The notes beneath the pieces were generated by a model. The model was given only the letters and a program-made list of their open reading frames with translations. It had not been told where the DNA came from and did no database searches. The translations under genes and the position numbers were made by a program. Below, piece after piece: positions 58,480 to 64,000 of a stretch of DNA of 64,000 nucleotides. The DNA is from Paraprevotella xylaniphila YIT 11841 (GTDB lineage Bacteria; Bacteroidota; Bacteroidia; Bacteroidales; Bacteroidaceae), in NCBI RefSeq assembly GCF_000205165.1, contig NZ_GL883880.1, positions 1-64,000 on the forward strand. The letters run 5' to 3'. Positions within the stretch are counted from its first letter, which is position 1, and each line of letters starts with the position of its first letter.

Positions 58480-61400
58480 TTATTTAACAATATACTTTTT
58501 ACCATCTACGATATAGATGCCTTTACGCAATCCCCCCAACGCATCCGCATGTTTCACGCTCTGGCGAACCATGCGTCCGGCCAGGTCGAATACATCCACT
58601 TCGTCCTTTTCATCAGGATTTCCATTTGAAATACCGTGGATATTATCCCCCTTGTTCTGTCCGACATAATAGAGGCGGAAGTTGTCTGCCCACCAGTATT
58701 GCCCGTTGCCTCCCACGACTCCGGTTCCCCGTACACCGATGACTACCGTACCGTTTTCCACATACACCTCCGGGATGACCGTGGTCGTGGAAAGTGCCCC
58801 TTGGGCTACGTCCCATTTGCCCTTATCCCCATTGAAAGGCGCATCCGTGAAAACGCTGTCCGAATACACATAGACCGTACTATCAGCTCCTGTACCACTT
58901 TCAACAGTTTCAATATCAATTTGGCGTGTCAAGGCAAACAGTTGGATAAGTTCAGGCTGTTTTGTGCAATAAGTTGCGGCTTCTACACGATAAGCACCGT
59001 CTGGTAAAGCCACTTTACCTTCTTGGTTTCCCATATTGCCCAACACTTGGGAATAAACATTGGGTGTGCCGATATTATGTGCGGCATTTCCGGACCAACT
59101 CCAACAACTCAGCCATGTATCACCTGATAACTGGTCGGTTCTGGCCGGAGAATCCGCAGTACTCGTGCACTCCCAACCGTTGACGAGGGTGTTTATAGGG
59201 GAGTCGTTTTCATCCGTCGCGTCTTGATAGACATTCGGGTTCACAATGAAACTGGTCATATCCAACGGATGATCTACACTCACTTCTGCCAATACTTCCG
59301 GAGTCATTGCTTCCACGCATGCCATCTTCAAAGCCTCCGTATTCATGTCGGCATCGATTTCGTCGAAATCATCGTTTTTCAATAATTCCACCACAGCCTT
59401 ATAGGCTTCATTATCAGACAAACCACCGATTTGGTCTGCCAAGGTTTTGGCTTTGGCCATAGGATAGCACAAAGCTATGGAGGCTCTTAAAGTTTGCATA
59501 CAGCCGTTAAGGGTTTCTATTTTGGTCTTAATTCTTTCATCCAAATAGTTATCCCAACTCATGTCTTCGGCATAAACCATAGCGTCTTCCAAAGCAACCG
59601 AGAAATCAGCCGTAGGTTTAGGCTGGGCGTATGCAAGCCCGTCTCTTATCTGGGCATCCAAAGCAGAACCTTCGCTTAACAGCGGTGTGATGGTCTTATA
59701 GTGCTTTATGATACTGTCAGCTTCTGCATTCAAATCATCCAAGTCTTCAATAGCCATTTTAAGTTCCTCTACGGTGGCATGTCCTATCAATGACGGATAA
59801 CCTTCCTGCTCATCCAAAGCAATTCCATAAGTATCGCTGTCGTCAATTCCTATTTCTACTATCACCCCATGCTTTGAATATGCTGAATCCAAACGGACTT
59901 GTAAGCGGTCGCGGTAGGCACTGATTACATCTTTCTTTATGTAATAAAGGCGGAAATTATCCGCATTCCAATCCTTTCCGTTCCCGGTTACGGGGCCGTC
60001 GCAAACGACACCGATGTACAGTTTACCGTCACGTACCTCAAAACTGGACACTTCGGTCGTGGTACTGAATGTCTCGCTGGCGTTGTCATAAAGTGCCTTG
60101 TCAGCATTCACCTCGGCAAAAGCAAAATCCATACTGTCGGTAGAGGCATACAAATGCACACTGGACGGTTCCGTATTGGTCCACGTGGCGGCTTTCAGTG
60201 TATACAGGCCGTCCGGTAGCTTGACGGCACCATCCGAATCGCCTCCTATCAGTTGGCTGTAATTGGATCCCGTAAGGCGGCTTCCTGTCCAACTGTTACA
60301 TATCAATCCTTTGTTACCTGTGCCTTCCGGAGTGGTATACCATTTTCCATCGGCACTCCCTTTCTGGCACTTCCAACCCTCAGGCGGTGTCATTTCAGAC
60401 GTTTTTTGGTAAATATTGGGATTGGTGATGAAACTGGTAAGTTCTATCGGATTCTCATCAGAAGCTCCTTCCAAAAATTCCTCTGTCATGGCCGGGAGAC
60501 ATACTGCATTCAGCGAAGAAGTCGCAGCAGCGGCTACATCATACGTAATTTCTTCCTTACCGGAGAGCAAAGTTTCCACTTGGGCATAAGCTTCGTTGCC
60601 TTCCAATCCACCTATCCTGTCGGCCAAATCCTTTGCCTTTTGCAGGGAATATGCCAAACTGATGAACGTAGTGGCTTTCGCCGTGGCGGCTTCCATATCG
60701 GCAATACCTTGTTCCACACCGTCTTTCACTTCGTTCAATGTAGATAGTTGTAATATGCTTTGGGCCGCTTCAATTCCATTTTTCAAGTCCGCCCTCACGG
60801 CATCTGCAACCTGATAAACACCGCTTTCCATTTTGCCGTATATATCCTGTGCCCTTGCGATGCTGTTACGTAAAGTTGCCCCATGGGTACACAAGGTTTG
60901 GGCCAAAGCCGTATGCTCTTCTATAATGACGGTAGCTTGTGCGATTTCGCTTTCAGGGGTGGAAGCATTATATTCCTTATACTTATCGATTATCGGTGAC
61001 AATTCTTGAGAAGCTGTAATCCCCAAGACCTGAAGAGAATCCTGCAGGAACTCCAACTTGTTGAGCTTTACGGCAAAAGCATCGAAAGCCGTACCTTCAA
61101 TGTACAGTTTAAAATTGTCCCAACAAGTCCATGTCCCTCCGGCATTGGTGGTAATGGCGATACCCATTAGCATTTCCTTCCCTTCGTTCACGGTGAAAGT
61201 AAGTTCGTTCCAATAACTTTCCGGATATTTTTCACAATAGGCATGCATGCCTTCCATCCCGTCCGGCCATCCGTTTCTTTGGTTTGCCACGCTCCCATCT
61301 TTCGCTTCGCTATAAAGTGATTTCATTTTTACAGAATCCGTCCCGGCAAACAAGTAAGCCTGAATGACCTCCGTCCCGGCTTCATAACCGGCACCGTTGT

Positions 61401-61725
61401 CATTTCCACCCGCACGGTAAAAACCTTGCACTGCCAATTTGTATTTTCCGGCTTTCAGGCCCATGACTTTTTGGGAGGCCGAATTTTGTGATTGGTAAAG
61501 CTCTGCATTCTGGAACGTTGCATTTACCGCAGGAAGTATGGTTCCGGATTCCCACCCTTCGTTCGTACCGGTGGAGAAATCTGCGTTCACGATGTACGTA
61601 TCTGTTACATCAATCCAATTTTGCGCGGAAAGCATGCCGCTGACGGCCAATGCCATGGCAAAAGTAGCTATCCCTCGCCGTGTACCCTGCAAAGGGCTAC
61701 TCTTAAAAAAGTCTTTTTTCTTCAT
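58480..61725 (-). CDS. large secreted protein with duplicated helix-plus-sandwich unit and T9SS-like tail
   Basis: A 1081-residue secreted protein of no named family that I recognise. Signal peptide about 1-35. A beta-sandwich domain (about 40-215; DTYIVNADFSTGTNEGW, WDNFKLYIEG) is followed by helical regions. A unit of about 250 residues then occurs twice (about 358-600 and 748-1020): a helical part with ADRIGGLEGNEAY or ADQIGGLSDNEAY, then a sandwich opening TSFITNPNIYQ or TSFIVNPNVYQ and closing WNADNFRLYYI or WWADNFRLYYV. The sequence ends FDLAGRMVRQ...RKGIYIVDGKKYIVK, a short T9SS-like tail. As first gene of the GH43-GH2-GH51 run it is probably a surface glycan-binding protein. ATG 61725 is chosen. 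Confidence 0.75.
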   Translation of the reverse strand: MKKKDFFKSSPLQGTRRGIATFAMALAVSGMLSAQNWIDVTDTYIVNADFSTGTNEGWESGTILPAVNATFQNAELYQSQNSASQKVMGLKAGKYKLAVQGFYRAGGNDNGAGYEAGTEVIQAYLFAGTDSVKMKSLYSEAKDGSVANQRNGWPDGMEGMHAYCEKYPESYWNELTFTVNEGKEMLMGIAITTNAGGTWTCWDNFKLYIEGTAFDAFAVKLNKLEFLQDSLQVLGITASQELSPIIDKYKEYNASTPESEIAQATVIIEEHTALAQTLCTHGATLRNSIARAQDIYGKMESGVYQVADAVRADLKNGIEAAQSILQLSTLNEVKDGVEQGIADMEAATAKATTFISLAYSLQKAKDLADRIGGLEGNEAYAQVETLLSGKEEITYDVAAAATSSLNAVCLPAMTEEFLEGASDENPIELTSFITNPNIYQKTSEMTPPEGWKCQKGSADGKWYTTPEGTGNKGLICNSWTGSRLTGSNYSQLIGGDSDGAVKLPDGLYTLKAATWTNTEPSSVHLYASTDSMDFAFAEVNADKALYDNASETFSTTTEVSSFEVRDGKLYIGVVCDGPVTGNGKDWNADNFRLYYIKKDVISAYRDRLQVRLDSAYSKHGVIVEIGIDDSDTYGIALDEQEGYPSLIGHATVEELKMAIEDLDDLNAEADSIIKHYKTITPLLSEGSALDAQIRDGLAYAQPKPTADFSVALEDAMVYAEDMSWDNYLDERIKTKIETLNGCMQTLRASIALCYPMAKAKTLADQIGGLSDNEAYKAVVELLKNDDFDEIDADMNTEALKMACVEAMTPEVLAEVSVDHPLDMTSFIVNPNVYQDATDENDSPINTLVNGWECTSTADSPARTDQLSGDTWLSCWSWSGNAAHNIGTPNVYSQVLGNMGNQEGKVALPDGAYRVEAATYCTKQPELIQLFALTRQIDIETVESGTGADSTVYVYSDSVFTDAPFNGDKGKWDVAQGALSTTTVIPEVYVENGTVVIGVRGTGVVGGNGQYWWADNFRLYYVGQNKGDNIHGISNGNPDEKDEVDVFDLAGRMVRQSVKHADALGGLRKGIYIVDGKKYIVK

Positions 61726-61853
61726 AACGAAATTCAAGGTTCTATTAGTTTTACCGTAAGACGCAGCCGAACCGATATAACTGCGAGACCGGACTGTTTT
61801 CTAGATAGTTTTATATATAGGACGAATGATGGGATGAAAATACCTAATTGGAC

Positions 61854-61881
61854 CTCGAAATTTTAACATTTGACTCGAAAT
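61854..61881. promoter_or_regulatory. pair of direct repeats upstream of the glycan operon
   Basis: CTCGAAAT occurs at 61854-61861 and 61874-61881, exactly 20 bp apart, about 130-155 bp upstream of the operon's first gene. AraC-type regulators such as HTCS proteins bind direct repeats on one helix face, so this is a candidate operator. Confidence 0.4.
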
Positions 61882-61938
61882 GCCTATTAATTATCAGGAG
61901 AAAGCGAAACAGGCATACTTCCTTTACTGTTTTTTTCG

Positions 61939-61946
61939 TACCTTTG
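61939..61946 (+). promoter_or_regulatory. -7 element of the permease gene
   Basis: TACCTTTG, 64 bp before the ATG at 62011. An in-frame ATG at 61957 would lie only ten bases downstream of it. Confidence 0.6.
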
Positions 61947-62010
61947 CGCCCAAATTATGAAGTTAGGCTGTTTTCCTACATATAAATCAAACATACACAA
62001 GAAGAAACCA

Positions 62011-63342
62011 ATGGAAGAATCAAACAAATCCGAATTAAAAACAGAGTTGATATACGGGTTGAACGATCGGCCGCCTTTACGCGAAACTTTATTTGCAGCC
62101 CTGCAACATTTATTGGCCATTTTCGTGGCTATCATCACCCCACCGCTTATCATAGCCGGAGCTTTGAAGTTGGACATCGAGACGACCAGTTTTCTGGTTT
62201 CCATGGCATTGTTTGCTTCCGGCGTATCCACGTTTATACAGTGCAAGCGAATCGGAGGTATCGGTACGGGATTGCTGTGCATACAGGGCACGAGCTTTTC
62301 TTTCATCGGTCCTATCATCTCTGCGGGGCTGACCGGAGGTCTTCCCGTTATTTTCGGGGCTTGCATGGCGGCCTCTACAGTAGAAATGTTGATTAGCCGC
62401 TTATTGAAATATACCCGTAAAATCATTACGCCGTTGGTTTCCGGTATTGTCGTGACGCTGATTGGCATGAGCCTTATCAAAGTGGGGATTACGGCCTGCG
62501 GAGGCGGTGCGGTGGCCAAAAGTAACGGGACTTTCGGCAGCTTTGAACATGTCGGCCTGGCGGCTTTGGTTCTGTTGCTGATTATTTTCTTCAACAGGAG
62601 CTCGAACCGTTACTTGCGTATGAGCTCGATTGTCATCGGACTTGTCATCGGTTATGCGGTGGCTTGGTGTATGGGGTTGGTGGACTTTTCTTCGGTACAG
62701 AGTTATGGAGGGTTCAATATACCTGTACCTTTTAAATACGGCTTGTCTTTTGACTGGTCGGCTTTTATCGCTTTGGGACTGGTGTATTTGATTACGGCGA
62801 TTGAAGCCTACGGCGACATCACGGCCAATTCACTCATCTCGGGAGAGCCGGTAGAGGGAAAGACGTTCGTGAAACGGGCTTCCGGAGGGATTTTGGCCGA
62901 TGGTTTCAATTCCATGTTGGCCGGAGTGTTCAATTCCTTCCCCAACTCAGTCTTTGCCCAAAACAACGGGATGATACAGTTGACTGGAGTAGCGAGCCGT
63001 TACGTAGGATATTATATCGCAGGATTCCTTGTCTTGCTAGGACTTTTCCCGGCCGTGGGTCTGGTGTTCTCCTTGATGCCTGAACCTGTATTGGGCGGTG
63101 CCACGCTGTTGATGTTCGGCACAGTGGCTTCCGCCGGAATCCGCATTATTGCAGCCCAGACCATCGACCGCAAAGCCACGTTGGTGATGGCATTGAGTTT
63201 TTCTTTGGGATTAAGTGTGGAATTGGTGCCCGAGATTCTTTCACAACTTCCGGAAACGGTGAGAAACATATTCTCGTCCGGAATCACGACCGGTGGTGTC
63301 ACAGCTATTTTGGCCAATGCCTTGATTCGCATTAAAGAATAG
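62011..63342 (+). CDS. NCS2 family nucleobase (xanthine/uracil) permease
   Basis: A 443-residue inner-membrane transporter of the nucleobase:cation symporter-2 family with about 14 hydrophobic segments. Family motifs include the N-terminal LQHLLAIFVAIITPPLI, IEAYGDITA (the Glu in TM8), and VFAQNNGMIQLTG (QNNG, TM10). Import of xanthine, uric acid or uracil with a proton or sodium is expected; the base cannot be told. The ATG at 62011 begins a normal hydrophilic leader; an ATG at 61957 would leave only a very short mRNA leader. It is probably co-transcribed with the next gene, 21 bp away. Confidence 0.92.
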   Translation: MEESNKSELKTELIYGLNDRPPLRETLFAALQHLLAIFVAIITPPLIIAGALKLDIETTSFLVSMALFASGVSTFIQCKRIGGIGTGLLCIQGTSFSFIGPIISAGLTGGLPVIFGACMAASTVEMLISRLLKYTRKIITPLVSGIVVTLIGMSLIKVGITACGGGAVAKSNGTFGSFEHVGLAALVLLLIIFFNRSSNRYLRMSSIVIGLVIGYAVAWCMGLVDFSSVQSYGGFNIPVPFKYGLSFDWSAFIALGLVYLITAIEAYGDITANSLISGEPVEGKTFVKRASGGILADGFNSMLAGVFNSFPNSVFAQNNGMIQLTGVASRYVGYYIAGFLVLLGLFPAVGLVFSLMPEPVLGGATLLMFGTVASAGIRIIAAQTIDRKATLVMALSFSLGLSVELVPEILSQLPETVRNIFSSGITTGGVTAILANALIRIKE

Positions 63343-63363
63343 GTAGAAAGGAAAAGAACGGCT

Positions 63364-63681
63364 TTGGGCAAGGGTAAAAACAACCGGATAGAGGAAGAGC
63401 AGCGTACGGTAGAATTGATGATTCGTCTCTACTGCCGCTACAAGGAAGGCAACAGGACTTTATGTCCGGAGTGCCGTGAAATGTTGGATTATTCCCGTGC
63501 ACGTCTATCACGGTGTCCCTTTCAGAAAGATAAGCGTACGTGCCGTCTTTGCACCATACATTGCTACCGTCCGGACATGAAGCGACGCATCCGGAAAGTG
63601 ATGCGATATGCAGGTCCGCGTATGTTATGGTATCATCCCCTGATTGCTTTGCGGCATTTATGGCGGGAATATAGGGGATAA
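63364..63681 (+). CDS. nitrous oxide-stimulated promoter (YgbA_NO) family protein
   Basis: A 105-residue small protein of the YgbA_NO (nitrous oxide-stimulated promoter) family. The Cys-rich pattern LCPECREML, SRCPF, TCRLCTIHCYRPDMKRRI and the closing MRYAGPRMLWYHPLIALRHL are typical. The seven cysteines suggest a metal-binding protein; its role is unknown, though E. coli ygbA is known to be induced by nitric oxide. The start is taken as TTG, because no ATG precedes the conserved first helix. It follows the permease by 21 bp. Confidence 0.85.
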   Translation: MGKGKNNRIEEEQRTVELMIRLYCRYKEGNRTLCPECREMLDYSRARLSRCPFQKDKRTCRLCTIHCYRPDMKRRIRKVMRYAGPRMLWYHPLIALRHLWREYRG

Positions 63682-63689
63682 AGCTACGA

Positions 63690-64000
63690 TTATTCAGAAG
63701 GTTTTTGATAATAATAATACCACCAATACGTATTTCCGTACATGCGCCGGCATTGGTTCGAGCGTTCCGTCGCATGGGTATATTGCATACCGTAGTGGAG
63801 GAAGTCGTTCAGATTTGTTTCTATTACGCTGTTTTTGTACGTAATGGCCGGAGTGGTATGCAAACGGTTATATAGAATGAGAGCCTCTTTGTAATGTAAC
63901 GGGAGGTTGTCGTTCACTTCATGGCAACGTGGTAGTACGGTGACAAAAGCATCAAGGTTCTTGTCCAACAGATAGGCGCAGAGCAAATAATCTTTTGCGG
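63690..64000 (-). CDS. DUF6057 family protein, C-terminal end (cut by window edge)
   Basis: The visible 103 codons are the C-terminal end of a longer gene whose start lies beyond the window. The sequence DYLLCAYLLDKNLDAF, then EALILYNRL, YGNTYWWYYYYQ matches the last part of DUF6057 proteins, which in Bacteroidales have N-terminal membrane helices and a C-terminal helical repeat region. The frame is open through the edge. It converges on the YgbA_NO gene, 8 bp away with no terminator between them. Confidence 0.8.
   Translation of the reverse strand, partial: AKDYLLCAYLLDKNLDAFVTVLPRCHEVNDNLPLHYKEALILYNRLHTTPAITYKNSVIETNLNDFLHYGMQYTHATERSNQCRRMYGNTYWWYYYYQKPSE

Noticed and set aside
61957-62010. 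Upstream ATG of the permease gene
   Set aside because: It is ten bases from the -7 element and adds 18 residues without family similarity; the ATG at 62011 fits better.

Overview
The window is a stretch of chromosome from a member of the Bacteroidales. Three things point there. Most intergenic regions carry a TAnnTTTG-type -7 promoter element and A-rich leaders in place of strong Shine-Dalgarno sites. The gene content is typical of the order: serine palmitoyltransferase, a hybrid two-component system (HTCS), GH35/GH2/GH43/GH51 enzymes, an OMP_b-brl_3-type outer-membrane barrel, DUF4491 and DUF6057 proteins, and short T9SS-like C-terminal tails. The order lon-tgt-LptF/G also fits. By eye the GC content is close to one half. 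Genus cannot be fixed from this window; a gut Bacteroides/Phocaeicola or Paraprevotella/Prevotella-like organism is my guess.

Left part (1-31756). After a broken IS21 istB remnant come a DEAD-type RNA helicase, a serine-biosynthesis run (serC-serA-DUF1015), an IMPACT/YigZ protein, glutamine-dependent NAD synthetase, and a peroxide-stress pair (a PerR-like Fur protein with a likely autoregulatory operator, then a reverse rubrerythrin). A DUF4491 protein, a MATE exporter, tRNA-Pro and a GH35 beta-galactosidase follow. Then come housekeeping genes: aspS, an RluA-family pseudouridine synthase, serine palmitoyltransferase divergent from a lipid kinase, trmN6, lon-tgt-lptF/G-DEAD helicase, and mscL. 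The part closes with a minus-strand run of ugd, a lipoprotein and an outer-membrane barrel.

Middle part (31885-40799). A tight plus-strand run encodes an HU-CCDC81/SPOR envelope protein, a zinc-ribbon/FHA protein, Tex and a Cof-type HAD phosphatase. It is followed by rlmD on the minus strand and pyruvate phosphate dikinase.

Right part (40991-61725) is a polysaccharide-degradation locus without a SusC/SusD pair in view. A PL38/alginate-lyase-like enzyme diverges from a 1370-residue HTCS sensor-regulator, which is followed by an orphan ECF sigma factor. Facing them is a four-gene minus-strand run with gaps of about 30-45 bp: a 1081-residue secreted protein with an internal duplication, a protein with three GH43 domains cut by an in-frame amber codon, a GH2 beta-galactosidase and a GH51 arabinofuranosidase fused to a partial propeller. 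The combination suggests breakdown of an arabinose-, xylose- or galactose-containing plant glycan plus a uronic-acid polymer. The window ends with an NCS2 nucleobase permease, a YgbA_NO-type protein and the C-terminal end of a DUF6057 protein.

The most interesting unexplained features are a family of intergenic palindromic repeats (three copies), the amber-interrupted triple GH43 protein, the duplicated secreted protein at the head of the glycan operon, and a pair of 8-bp direct repeats 20 bp apart upstream of that operon that could be a regulator site.
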